From NCBI RefSeq assembly GCF_016755875.1, contig NZ_BNED01000002.1, positions 105,374 through 169,373 on the forward strand: a DNA stretch of 64,000 nucleotides. Direction: 5' to 3'. Positions 38,542-47,684 of this stretch are shown piece after piece. A program made the translations under genes and the position numbers. The notes below the pieces were generated by a model. It saw only the letters and a list, made by a program, of their open reading frames with translations. It searched no databases and had not been told where the DNA came from. Each line of letters starts with the position of its first letter. Position 1 is the first letter of the stretch. Origin of the DNA: Streptomyces spororaveus (GTDB taxonomy: Bacteria; Actinomycetota; Actinomycetes; Streptomycetales; Streptomycetaceae).

Positions 38542-39072
38542 ATGCCCACTCTCACCCAGATCACCGGAACACATGAGGTCCCTTCCGACCTGAGGCGTCA
38601 GCTCGTCGACTGCTGGATCGCAGTCACGAACGCGGGTGGTGCTGCCGGATTTCCTTTCCCCCCAGTCCATGACGACGACGTCGCACCGGTCGCAGACGAG
38701 CTCCTCAGCCATCTCGACCCGTCGCGCAGCCGCCTCATCATCGCCAGGTTCGGTGAGGCTCTTGCCGGATGGGTTGTCCTCAAAAGTGATCCCTTTCGGC
38801 TCGTCGCACACTGGGGAACGGTCCACCACCTCCAGACCCACCCCGGCTTCCGCAGCCTTGGTGTCGGCTCCGCTCTCATGCGAGAGCTGCGGACGGTGGC
38901 CCGTGACGAGCTGGGGCTTGAGCAGCTCCGTCTCACAGCCCGGGGGAGAGAAGGGTTGGAGGACTTCTACGGCCGCCTGGGATGGCGGGAGGTCGGCCGC
39001 TGGCCCAGCGCCTTGCGCTTCGCGCCCGACGACACCCGAGACGAGGTCCTGATGCTCCTCGATCCCCTCTGA
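38542..39072 (+). CDS. GNAT family N-acetyltransferase
   Basis: A 176-aa protein from ATG 38542 (alternatives at 38527 and 38470). The acetyl-CoA-binding motif is LQTHPGFRSLGVGSALMRELRTVARDELGLEQLRLTARG. The C-terminal part FYGRLGWREVGRWPSALRFAPDD is typical of GNAT enzymes. Substrate unknown; some relatives modify antibiotics. It is located inside the IS5-bounded block, just before IS5 copy 2. Confidence 0.88.
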   Translation: MPTLTQITGTHEVPSDLRRQLVDCWIAVTNAGGAAGFPFPPVHDDDVAPVADELLSHLDPSRSRLIIARFGEALAGWVVLKSDPFRLVAHWGTVHHLQTHPGFRSLGVGSALMRELRTVARDELGLEQLRLTARGREGLEDFYGRLGWREVGRWPSALRFAPDDTRDEVLMLLDPL

Positions 39073-39085
39073 CCGACAACCCCTG

Positions 39086-40003
39086 AGGCGTGTCCTTTCG
39101 ATCACTCGCGAGCCCAGATGAGGGTGGCGGAGAGGTGGAGGGCAGCCTGATAAACGATGGCCAGCTTGTCCGTCCGCATGGCCAGACCGCGCCACTGCTT
39201 GAGCCGGTTGATGCACCGTTCGACCGCGTTGCGCTGCTTGTATGTCGCGGCGTCGAAGACAGGTGGCCGACCACCGGTTCGGCCTCGCCGCAGACGGTGG
39301 CGGATCTGGTCGGAGGGCTGAGGGATGACTGCTCGGATCCCGCGTCGGCGGAGATGACTTCGGATCGCGCGGGACGAGTACGCGCGGTCCGCCAGGACGG
39401 CGCCTGGTCGGGTCCTCGGTCTTCCCGGCCCGCTTCGCGGAACACGAATGCCGGCCATGACGGCATGGAAGGCTGGTGCGTCGCCCGCCTGGCCCGCGGT
39501 GACGCGGAGGGCCAAGGGTCGTGCGTGGCTGTCGCTGGCGAGGTGGACTTTCGTGCTCAGGCCGCCGCGGGAACGTCCGAGCGCATGGTCGTCAGGCTCA
39601 GCCCGATCTGGCGCCCCTTTCTTTCTGGCTCCGGCGGCGTGCTGGTGCGCTCGGCAGACGGTGGAGTCCACCGACACGGTCCAGCCGATGTCGTCAGCAC
39701 CGTCGGCCACTGCCAGAAGCACGGCGAGGATCCGTTCCCAAGTGCCGTCCACGGCCCACCTGAGCAGCCGTTTGTGAGCGGTCTGGAACGAGCCCAGCTC
39801 ATCTGGCAGGTCCCGCCAGGGCGAGCCGGTGCGGTATTTCCACGCGATGGCCTCCAGGGTTCGGCGGTGATCGGCCCATCGCCGACCGCGGACCGGATCG
39901 GCCGGCATCCACGGCTCGATCCGGTCCCACATCGCATCAGTGATCACTAACCGGACGGACACAACGGATCAACCGACAAGCGAATCAAGGAGACACGCTC
40001 TAG
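39086..40003 (-). mobile_element. IS5-family insertion sequence, copy 2 (intact transposase)
   Basis: About 914 bp with ends GGCGTGTCCTTTCGATC (39087 on) and TCAAGGAGACACGCT (to 39999). CTAG flanks the right end only; the left flank is CCTGAG, so no clean target duplication remains. Its right end interrupts gene A. Confidence 0.8.
39102..39962 (-). CDS. IS5-family transposase, single open frame, copy 2
   Basis: A 286-aa transposase read without frameshift. The N-terminal ITDAMWDRIEPWMPADPVRG is followed by the DDE residues in SVDSTVCRAHQHAAGARKK (D), VLADRAYSSRAI (D) and NAVERCINRLKQW (E). In copies 1 and 3 the joint after AGARKK is out of frame; here GGGGCGCCAG restores phase. The fused form may lack frameshift regulation. 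It looks complete. Confidence 0.93.
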   Translation of the reverse strand: MSVRLVITDAMWDRIEPWMPADPVRGRRWADHRRTLEAIAWKYRTGSPWRDLPDELGSFQTAHKRLLRWAVDGTWERILAVLLAVADGADDIGWTVSVDSTVCRAHQHAAGARKKGAPDRAEPDDHALGRSRGGLSTKVHLASDSHARPLALRVTAGQAGDAPAFHAVMAGIRVPRSGPGRPRTRPGAVLADRAYSSRAIRSHLRRRGIRAVIPQPSDQIRHRLRRGRTGGRPPVFDAATYKQRNAVERCINRLKQWRGLAMRTDKLAIVYQAALHLSATLIWARE

Positions 40004-40283
40004 GGGTCGGCGAGGTGAGGTGGTTGTTGTCGCCGGTCGTCGCCCGCCCGATGCCACCGCCGGCCTGAACGGACCGGGCACCGGCCACAGGCAGGGTGCC
40101 ATCGCTGCGGGTGAGCGCGAACACCGACACAGCCAGCCCGATCACCCCCACGCCAGCTCCCACCACGCTGGCGATCTTGTCCACCTTCTCCAGATACGCC
40201 AGTCCCACGACCAGCACCAGTCCCACGACCACCGCAGCGCACACCACCGCGACAGCCGTCCATCCCCAAACCCCCTCGTCCAA
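40003..40283 (-). pseudogene. 5' part of interrupted membrane-protein gene (gene A)
   Basis: A TTG at 40283 after GGAAGAG opens VWGWTAVAVVCAAVVVGLVLVVGLAYLEK, then VVGAGVGVIGLAVSVFALT (two membrane helices), then GARSVQAGGGIGRATTGDN. The frame runs into CTAG at the end of IS5 copy 2. The 3' part is at 34045-34170. The next gene upstream on the same strand is at 40477-41016. Confidence 0.65.
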
Positions 40284-40476
40284 CAGCTCTTCCAGACCAG
40301 CCCCGTCCCTGGGCCGTCCACCGAACCTAGCGGCCGGCGGGTCCGGACGGGCGGGGTTCACCCCGGACGACCCCGAGAGCGATGGGAGGCGGCAGGGGCC
40401 GACTCCCGCTGGTTGCGGTACCGAAGGTGCCACCTCTGCTTGCGGCTTGTGGCAGCGTTCTCACCAGTACCCCGTG

Positions 40477-41016
40477 TTACGCCAGGTGCTTCTTCGGTCG
40501 GGGCTGGGCGTCGAGGAGTGCCCACCAGGCGTGGCCGTCGTGGTCGGTGTGGGCGCCGCAGGCGTCGACGGTGCGCAGTACCGCGACCTCCGCCGGGACG
40601 GGTCCCGCATCGTCCTGTTCGCCGGTCTGGTGGTTGAGGACCATGACGAGGATCTTGTCGTTCTGGTCGGCGAGGTGGACGCTGACGCGCTTCCCGCCGG
40701 CTGCCACGGCCGTGTGGACGAGGCCGTGGACTGTCTTGAGGAAGTCGTGCTCGTCGAGCAGTGGGTAGTCCCACTCGGCTACAGCAAGCGCGGCTTGTCC
40801 GGCGGCTTTCTTAGCCGCCCACTGGTCCGCACGGAACGCCAGCACCCTTGCCCGCCGACTGGTGACGACCAGCCGGGGTGGCACCCCGGTGAGCGATTTC
40901 GGCTTCGTCGTCGGCTGCGGCCGCGGCGGTTCCACCGGCTTCTTCTGCGGAGGCGGCGACTTCGGAGGAAAACTCGGCGGAACCTTCGGACCCCTGGCTT
41001 CCACAACCTCGCTCAT
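40477..41016 (-). CDS. Hypothetical protein with proline-rich N-terminus
   Basis: A 179-aa protein; ATG 41016 starts MSEVVEARGPK, and a longer frame upstream is unlikely. Residues 10-45 are Pro/Lys-rich. The rest reads DEHDFLKTVHGLVHTAV, RVSVHLADQNDKILVMVLNHQ and AHTDHDGHAWWALLDA, a pattern that loosely recalls GHKL/anti-sigma ATP-binding folds without a clear N or G box. A 3' fragment of a close paralogue lies at 22387-22667. It may have formed an operon with genes A and B. Confidence 0.72.
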   Translation of the reverse strand: MSEVVEARGPKVPPSFPPKSPPPQKKPVEPPRPQPTTKPKSLTGVPPRLVVTSRRARVLAFRADQWAAKKAAGQAALAVAEWDYPLLDEHDFLKTVHGLVHTAVAAGGKRVSVHLADQNDKILVMVLNHQTGEQDDAGPVPAEVAVLRTVDACGAHTDHDGHAWWALLDAQPRPKKHLA

Positions 41017-41343
41017 ATCCCACCACGCTACGCCGGTTGACTGCCCCGGCGCACGGGCATCGACCACAGTCGTCCACCGGCAACCCGTGTGAGGGCTCCC
41101 CGCTCGGGCGCCCCCTCGTGGGGATCGCAGCTCGATGCTCCCCTCGGGGACTGTCACGAGATGCGGGCATGCGGCAGAGCGGGTGCGGCGCCGCTGGAAC
41201 GGGCGGGGGCTGGCCGTGCCGTTCTTACCGGCTTGCCGTTGATCTCCGGTGAGCAGCCGATGGTCCCCCGTCGCGGACCCACCAGCTGCTGCTGCTCACA
41301 CCGCGGCGGTGCGTTGACACCGCCTGAGGGAGGGAACGCCATC

Positions 41344-41802
41344 ATGAAGAAGACCGCGATGCTCGCCGCGACCGCGGCACTCGCCACCACGCTCCTCGCC
41401 GCACCGCAGGCTAGCGCTGCCACGCATCAGGGCGGGCTGCACTTCGGCGCGCTACAGTTCGACGGCCCGGGAGCGGATCTGCCGCAGACGAACGCGAAAC
41501 TGAACGCCGAGTACGTCGACCTCCACAACAACACCCGCACCGCCGTCCAGCTCCGCGGCTACACCGTCAGGACTGCTTCCGGATACCTGTACACGTTCCC
41601 CACCTTCACCCTGGGCGCATGGAAGACGGTCAAGCTGAAGAACGGCCAGGGCGCCAACAGCACCGGCACCGTGTTCCGGAAGAAGAACAACTTCTGGTTC
41701 AACAACTCCTCCGGCTCCCTCACCCTCACCGCGCCCGGCGGCACCAAGAAGGACACCTGCTCCTGGCGGGCCAACGGCCGCGGCTCCACCACCTGCCACT
41801 GA
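41344..41802 (+). CDS. Secreted lamin-tail-domain protein
   Basis: A 152-aa secreted protein. The signal peptide (KKTAMLAATAALATTLLAAPQASAATHQ) cleaves after ASA. The mature part is an Ig-like lamin tail domain (LNAEYVDLHNNTRTAVQLRGYTV, TFPTFTLGAWKTVKLKNGQG, FNNSSGSLTLTAPGGTKKDTCSW). Streptomyces secrete many such small LTD proteins of unknown role. The start follows GAGGGA. Confidence 0.9.
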   Translation: MKKTAMLAATAALATTLLAAPQASAATHQGGLHFGALQFDGPGADLPQTNAKLNAEYVDLHNNTRTAVQLRGYTVRTASGYLYTFPTFTLGAWKTVKLKNGQGANSTGTVFRKKNNFWFNNSSGSLTLTAPGGTKKDTCSWRANGRGSTTCH

Positions 41803-42072
41803 CACCGCGCCCGCTCCGGCCTGTCCGACCGAGACGCTGGGCCAGGCCGTCGCCCTTTCCGCGGGCGCTCGCGCCCGGCCCCTCGGGGGGATCGACCGCC
41901 CTCCGGTTCGGGCCGTCCGGAGCGACCCGAAACCGCTCGTTGCCGAACAGCTCGGCCGGACTGACCTCCGCACGTCTGACCACGGCAGGCGGCGCCGGGC
42001 CGTGGGAACCGACCGCCGACTCGTACGAATGGCCCGGCGCGCCCCATCCCCGCCCCTGAGAGGAACCCCCAT

Positions 42073-42360
42073 ATGACCACCATCGGCGACCCGACATTGT
42101 GCGTCGACCGCGCCCGGGTGCGCGGGGCGGCGGCTCGTATCGCTCCCGCGCACAGCGACTTCATGGACCAGCACCGCGCCTGGTATGCCCTGGTCGGCAC
42201 GAACCTGTACTACGTCCGCGAACTGCTGGGGCAGGCCACCGGAGAGCCCGCCCCGGATGTCGTCACCTCTCGGAAGATCCTTGACGCGCTCGGCTTCCCC
42301 GTTTTCGCCCTCGGGTACCGGGACCTCCTGGACCACGGCCACCCTGCCCACCGCGAGTAG
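42073..42360 (+). CDS. Small hypothetical protein
   Basis: A 95-aa protein preceded by GAGAGGAAC. HSDFMDQHRAWYALVGTNLYYVRELLGQATGE suggests a helical bundle. The rest of the sequence offers no family I recognise. The unsplit coding bias and good ribosome binding site support a real gene. Confidence 0.65.
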   Translation: MTTIGDPTLCVDRARVRGAAARIAPAHSDFMDQHRAWYALVGTNLYYVRELLGQATGEPAPDVVTSRKILDALGFPVFALGYRDLLDHGHPAHRE

Positions 42361-42473
42361 CACGGAGCCCGGCGGTGGGTTGCCCGGCGACCACGGTTGC
42401 TCTGCCGCCGGAGTCGGCCACCGTGACCAGGCTGCCGCTGTAGCCGCCGGGTCCGAGGGAATTGCAGCAGGCG

Positions 42474-43662
42474 TCAGCTGCCGTACGTGTACTGCGTCCG
42501 GTTGTCCACCGGGCTGGTGCCAGCGGCGTTGACGGCCTGGACGGAGACCTTCGTGGAGGCGGTGTCGGCCGGGGCCGTGACGGTGCAGGAGGTGGCGGTG
42601 CAAGCCAGGCCGGTCCCATTGCGGCCGGTCCCGAAGGTGACGGCGGTGGTGTCGGCCAGGTTGGTGCCGGTCAAGGTCACCTTGTTGCCTCCGGCCGCCG
42701 GACCGCCTGCTGGGCTGACCGCGGTGATGGTCGCTGGCCCGTACGCGTACCGGCCTGCGGCTACGGGGGCGCTCCAGCCGTACGGGTTGTGGACGCGGAC
42801 GTCGACCATGCCGATGACACCGGCCGGGACCTTCATGGTGCAGATCGTCGGTGAGGAGCAGTTGCCGGAGGCGGCGTAGTTGGTGCCGAAGGCGACGCTG
42901 TTGGCGCCGGTGAAGTTGGTGCCGGTGATGGTCACCAGGTTCCGGCCTGCCACCGGCCCGTTGTTCGGGCTGAGCGCGGTCAGGGGCGGGAGGGGGGAGG
43001 TGTAGGTGAAGCGGGTGGCGCTGTTGGCCGCGCTGGTGCCGCCGGGATTGGTGGCCCGCACGTCGACCGCGGCGCCTTCAGTGCCGGAGGGGGGTGGTCG
43101 CCGTGCAGGTGGTGGACGAGGTGCAGGAGACGTTGGTGGCGTTGCGGCCGGGGCCGAAGGCGATCGAGGTGGTACCGGTCAGCGAGGTACCGGTGATGGT
43201 GACCTGGGTGCCGCCGGCGGCCGTTCCCGAGGTCGGGCTGATGCCGGTGACCACGGGCAGCCGGTGGTAGATGTAGTAGACGTCCGGGCCGTGGCCGAGG
43301 CTGTCGCCGCCGTCGGTCTCCAACGACACCGGGTAGGACGTCGCGTACTGGCCGGGCGGGACCGTTCCGGTGCAGGTAGTGGCCGTGCACACGACGTCGG
43401 TTGCGTAGGCGTCGGTCCAGAACGCGATCCTGGTCGCCTTCGGATCGGTGCCGACCAGGTTGGTTCCAGTGATCTTGAGCGTGTTCCCGCCCGCCTGCGG
43501 GCCGGCCGCAGGGCTGATCGAGGTGACCTGCGGCCGCTCAGCTGCCGCTGCGGTCCCTGACACCGTGACGAGACCGGCCAGGGCCAGCAACGCTGCGGCG
43601 ACGGCAGCAGCCCGGTTTGTGAACCGGCGCCGGCGGGCGGGAGATAGGCCGGAGGATGTCAT
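42474..43662 (-). pseudogene. Frameshifted secreted IPT/TIG-repeat protein
   Basis: The signal peptide (RRRFTNRAAAVAAALLALAGLVTVSGTAAAA) precedes four TIG domains of the pattern VTxISPxxGPxAGGNxxxITGTNL. The first two are in one frame up to a G run of six at 43089-43094. The next two (LTALSPNNGPVAGRNLVTITG; ITAVSPAGGPAAGGNKVTLTG) follow after a one-base shift. Removing one base would give a single 396-aa protein. It may be a cell-surface adhesin-like protein or a sequence error. Confidence 0.75.
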
Positions 43663-43982
43663 GAGGTGGTCCTCTCTGAGAAGCTCCCGGCACGGTCGGG
43701 AACCCGGCGGGTCCCCGACTCTCACGCCGAGAGGTCGCATTCCTGACCGGCGCTGGCCGGCCGTGTGACCGATCCCCTGTACTCGCTTAGCAGCAGCCGA
43801 ACGTGGCAGAGGTTGTCGGAGCCCGAGACGATGACGCAGCCGCATTCTGGTCAGCGGAATCCTGCGCAGGGCGGAGCAGCTAGGCCAGGGTCTGCAGGCT
43901 CGCCGCCGACAGGTTCCCCGGCCGGCAGCATCGAGCTTTTGGGGCTTCGACCGAAGGCACACGTCCATCGGGCCCGGCGGGG
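43663..43982. other. Region without a supported gene
   Basis: A 320-bp stretch between the TIG-repeat gene's start and the 3' exon of the HNH gene. It should contain the promoter of the TIG gene near 43680-43800. I found no other feature. Confidence 0.45.
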
Positions 43983-44449
43983 TTAGGCGGCGGGGTCGTA
44001 GGTGATGCGGGCGTTGGGGCAGTCGGCCGCGTACCGCAGGAGTGCCTCGCGCTCGGCGGGGTCGACGGCCAGGCCCCAGCGGTGCTTGGTGGCCACCCAT
44101 TCGCCGAGGTAGCGGCAGTGGACCGCGGGCATCGGCATCCAGGTGGCCGGGTCCTGGTCGGACTTCTGCCGGTTGGAGCGGGCGGTGACGCCGACGAGGG
44201 TGACGTCGGAGCCGAGGTCGTTGGCGTAGCGGCGGCGGCGTTCGGTGGTCCAGCCGTAGCCGCCGCTGTCGTGGACTTCGGCGAGCGGGACCATGTGGTC
44301 GATGTCGACGCCGGACGGGCCCTGGACGAGGACGTCGTCGTAGTAGGAGTGCCACACCCCGCCGGTCAGGGAGCAGCCGGCGCCGACGGTCGGGGCTTCG
44401 ATGGCCTCGGCGATCAGGACGTCGTTGCGGGCGGTGCAGCCGTTCTTGC
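43983..44449 (-). CDS. 3' exon of a secreted HNH endonuclease family gene
   Basis: The frame reads NGCTARNDVLIAEAIEAPTV, then SYYDDVLVQGPSGVDIDHMVPLAEVHDSGGYGW with the HNH-type DIDHMVPLAE catalytic centre, and TLVGVTARSNRQKSDQDPATWMPM. The HWxxxDxxGCxTRxxVL start of this DUF1524-like family is missing here and is found at 46614-46797. The exon is continuous in frame with the intron ORF, but the mature protein would come from spliced RNA. Confidence 0.8.
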
Positions 44450-46613
44450 AGAGTAAGCCCGGGACGCGGTGGCAGGGTTGCCCCTGCTCCGTCTCCCCGG
44501 GCTTCTCGCCGAACCCGCCGTGCGCCTCTCGGCGCAACGGGCTCTCCACGACACCTGCCGTCAGGCCGGTTGCGTCCATGGGTTGGGGATCTTGCTGCCG
44601 CGATGGCGGTACCGGACGATCGGGATATCCGCGATCCTCCGCAGCTTGACCTCGCCCGCTGTGATCGGCTGCCACTCCCCGGAGGGGGTGCAGCCGCCGT
44701 CGGACGTCTCCGAAGCTCCAGTCGTGCCGCGATCGCAGCATCCGTACGACTCTCCACCAGGTGAACGCATCCACCATGGCGAAGACCCGTTTCGCGATCG
44801 CGTACTTGAAGTACTGAGCCCATCCGTGTCTGATCAGGTTGAGCCTGGTCAGCACGTGTTCCATGTCGTGTTGCGACAGCCTGTGGGTCAGGGCACGAAC
44901 CTTCATCTTGACCGAGCGCACGGCGCGCCGGGAGATGTCGGTGTAGACGTGCCACTTGTTCGTCCCTCGCTTGCGGCGCCACTGGATGCGGAACCCCAGG
45001 AAGTCGAACCCCTCGCTCAGGTGGACGATCCGGGTCTTGGCTGGTGACAGCCTCAGCCCGATCTGCGCCAGAACCTGTGCGATCTCGTCGCGCAATGCCG
45101 TGGTGTCCTGCTCGGTCCCATGGACCATGACCGCGAAATCGTCCGCGTAGCGGACGATTCGCCATCTTGGCAGGCCATCGCGGCGCCGGTTGCGCCTCAG
45201 CCGGTCGGTGGACAACACCCCGCCGTCCTCCCACGCCCCGTGCACGTGCTCATCGAGCACTGACAGAGCGATGTTGGCCAGCAGCGGGGACAGGATGCCC
45301 CCTTGCGGTGTACCGGTCAGGGTGTCCCGTTGCTCGCCGATTTCCGTCAGGATCCCGGCTTTCAGGAACGCCTTCACCAAGCCCAGGACCTTCTTGTCCT
45401 TGATCCTCCTCCTGACCCGATCCATCAGTGCGGCGTGGTCGATCTCGTCGAAGCACGCCTCGATGTCCGCGTCCAGCACCCAGCGGTAGCCCTTGGTGCC
45501 AAAGGAGTGGATCTCGGCAATCGCGTCCTGCGCCCGCCGCATCGGCCGGAACCCGTACGAGACCGGCTTGAAGTCGGCCTCGAAGATGGGCTCCAGCACC
45601 AGCTTCAGCGCAGCCTGGACGACCCGGTCCGCGACGGTCGGAATTCCCAGCCGCCGCAGTTTCCCGGACCCGCCCGGCTTGGGAATCTGCTTCTCCCTCA
45701 CCGGCAGGGCTCTGAACGCCCCCGACCTGAGTCGGGCGCGAAGGTCGTCCAGAAACCGCAGAACCCCGATCTGCTCTTCCACGTCGGCGACCGTCAGATC
45801 GTCGATGCCGGCAGTACGGGCCCCCTGGTTTCCCGCGACCCGGTCGAACGCCATCGTCAGCGTCGCCGGGTCGTGCACGAGGTTGAACAGGTCGTCGAAC
45901 CGGCGGCCAGGATCGGCCGCCGCCCAACGGTGAAGTTTGGCCTGCATCTCCGATACCCGCTGCCGGGGCCCCAACGGAGCCTCGTCTGGCGGTGCGCCGT
46001 CATTCGCCGGTGCGTCTTTCGGCATTGCAGCCTCCTCCCCTCTCGATATCGCTGCCGCCCTTCCCCATGTGCCGGGATCTCCCCGGCTCGGAGTACTACG
46101 GCGGCTCCGCCCCACCAGGCCATTCGGCGGTCGATGCGCCTATCCCCTCCCGCACGGCTGGAAGCCGCGGGTCAGGGAACCGCACCTGGTGGTTCCCGTG
46201 TTCACTGTGATTCGCTCGATGGAGTAGGAGCCCGGCTATGTCCCCGCGGCATCGCCATGAGTACGCCGCAGACATTCCTCATGGCCTCCGGGTCAGCGAC
46301 AACAGACCTCCCCAGGAGTTCCGACCACCCTTGCGGGTGATCGTGCGCACCGCATCCGGCCCATATCCGCCAGGTTGGAGCCGGTGGAAGAGTGAAGGAC
46401 GTAACAACGCCGGTTCCTCGCGTACTCCTCTCCATCACGCTCGTCGGACCCACGTCATCTGGCAGTGCTGACGCGTCCCGTCTTTGTCAGGGCTGCTCCC
46501 GTCCTCCCCGGCACCACCCGGATCAGACTGCCCTCAGCTTCACCGTCCTGCTGCGACAGGATCAGCAGCGGGGGTCTCTCACCCTCGCTCGAACCACAGC
46601 GCCTCACGGCGCA
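44450..46613 (-). mobile_element. Group II intron in the HNH endonuclease gene
   Basis: About 2.16 kb. The 3' end has a domain V-like hairpin at 44510-44544 (GAGCCCGTTGCGCC, GAGA loop, GGCGCACGGCGGGTTCG), followed by a domain VI stem (CCCGGG near 44500 and at 44456-44461) and TTACTCT. The 5' end starts near TGCGCCGTGAGGCG. Between them are domain I-III RNA and a reverse transcriptase/maturase. If excised, exons join within GAC-GAC-TGC-AAG, keeping the HNH frame. Confidence 0.85.
44561..46025 (-). pseudogene. ltrA: Group II intron reverse transcriptase/maturase, frameshifted near the C-terminus
   Basis: ATG 46025 follows GAGGAGG. RT motifs are clear: RALPVREKQIPKPGGSGKLRRLGIP, DADIEACFDEIDHAAL, TPQGGILSPLLANIAL and the catalytic RYADDFAVMVHG. 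The maturase X domain follows (THRLSQHDMEHVLTRLNLIRHGWAQYFKYA). At 44684-44688 an extra base in a G5 run shifts the normal C-terminus (SGEWQPITAGEVKLRRIADIPIVRYRHRG, ending at 44561) out of frame. As written the ORF instead runs through domain V into the HNH exon. Confidence 0.88.
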
Positions 46614-46797
46614 AGTCGTCGTCCTTCCAGTGCGGGTACAGCTCCCGCTTGTAGCCGTCGCGGATCTCCTCTGCCACCGGCAGTGCGGTGATGCCGTCGA
46701 TGAGGGTGACCTCGTCGGCCTGGGCGGGGGAGGCGGGGGCGAGTACGGCGAAGGCGAGGGCAGCGGCCATGAGGCCACGCCGGAAGTTTGTGATCAT
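46614..46797 (-). CDS. 5' exon of the secreted HNH endonuclease family gene
   Basis: The exon encodes a signal peptide (NFRRGLMAAALAFAVLAPASPAQA) and the start of the mature domain (LPVAEEIRDGYKRELYPHWKDDD). It ends at the group II intron. Without splicing the frame closes within 11 codons. The pair of exons gives a secreted nuclease of about 216 aa. Confidence 0.78.
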
Positions 46798-46924
46798 GAA
46801 CCTGGTGATACCGGCTCAGCAGTGCACCGATCGAGCCGGGATCGGGCGTCTCACTCCACCGGGGGAGGGGATTCACCGCAGAACCGTGCCTGCTTCCGCC
46901 GATCCACCCGAAGGCGGTGGCACC

Positions 46925-47060
46925 GGTTTGTCGAGGAGCTCACCTCGCTGGCGAGTGCCGTCGGAGCCGCCGGTGAGGGTGCACCCGTCGTGGCGGACGA
47001 CCCGGTCGATCATCGTGGCGGCCACGACGATGTCGGAGAAGTCTCTCCCCGCGATCAGCG
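46925..47060 (-). pseudogene. Fragment of an IstB-like transposition helper
   Basis: The minus strand reads DFSDIVVAATMIDRVVRHDGCTLTGGSD and TRQRGELLDK, which resembles the C-terminus of IS21-family IstB ATPases (the IxDRLxHHxxxxxxxGxSYRxR pattern). No upstream ATPase domain is present, so only a C-terminal scrap remains. Confidence 0.4.
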
Positions 47061-47170
47061 ATGCGATTCGGAGATCGTGGCGACTGATCGCAAGGGGACA
47101 GCCGGGGTAGGAGGAGATCCTCGGCGAGTGGCTACGGGGCACTGTCGTACCTGCCGCCTAGGATCCGGGC

Positions 47171-47425
47171 GTGGCAGACGAACAAGTAGACGAACCAACA
47201 GCCCGGCAGAGACTCGTCGAGCTCAAGTTGGCCAGCGAGGCAGCACGCGTCGAGGCGCTGCAGGGGCCGTACTCGGCGGAGCGATGGCGCCACTGGTTGG
47301 AGGCGGCGGCCGTCTTCGGTGACGCGGTGACGGAGCACGCCAAGCAGTACGGGCTGGAGAATCGATTCAAGCTGGAGAAGGACGTTGTGACGAAGGCGCT
47401 GCACCCGAGTCCGGCTGAGGACTGA
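47171..47425 (+). CDS. Small helical hypothetical protein
   Basis: An 84-aa protein from a GTG. The sequence is mostly helical (ARQRLVELKLASEAARVEALQG, RWRHWLEAAAVFGDAVTEHAKQYGLENRFKLE). It resembles short Streptomyces proteins of unknown function. No neighbour suggests a role. Confidence 0.68.
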   Translation: MADEQVDEPTARQRLVELKLASEAARVEALQGPYSAERWRHWLEAAAVFGDAVTEHAKQYGLENRFKLEKDVVTKALHPSPAED

Positions 47426-47431
47426 CAGACA

Positions 47432-47650
47432 TCACGCCCGGTCCGCTGACGTTCAGATGCCCCACCCTGGGTGGAGGCGGCAAGGCCCTGCGGCGGGCCG
47501 GCTTGGTGGTGTACGCGCGGTTCGGGGTGGCCTGCGATGACGTCCTCCGGGCGAGCGTCCGCAGGGCGGCGGCCGGCGGCGGTTTCCAAGCCACCGTGTC
47601 GCTGGTGGAGGCGGGTTTCCAGGGCCGGCGGACGTCGCGTGGCCACCGTT
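47432..47650 (+). other. Open frame without a start, possibly a coding remnant
   Basis: The plus strand reads GKALRRAGLVVYARFGVACDDVLRASVRRAAAGGGFQATVSLVEAGFQGRR with strong third-position G/C bias but no start or ribosome binding site. I do not recognise the protein; it may be a piece of a decayed gene. Confidence 0.3.
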
Positions 47651-47684
47651 GGTGGTCTCGTTGACGGCGGTGCGTATCCCTACG

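Larger units (their letters stand above)
35244..40003. mobile_element. Composite-transposon-like block bounded by two inverted IS5 copies
   Basis: IS5 copies at 35248-36161 (plus) and 39086-39999 (minus) bracket LysR, isomerase, DUF1772 and GNAT genes. The outer ends AGCGTGTCTCTTTG and AGCGTGTCTCCTTG are inverted, and both outer sides carry CTAG. The flanking sequences rejoin in frame in gene A. The structure therefore fits a composite transposon that moved as a unit, but stepwise insertion and rearrangement cannot be excluded. Confidence 0.6.

Noticed and set aside
43983..46115. A genuine fusion of reverse transcriptase with an HNH nuclease
   Set aside because: The frame passes through intron domain V/VI and the HNH part has its missing signal-peptide exon upstream of the intron. 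The apparent fusion is read-through caused by a frameshift.
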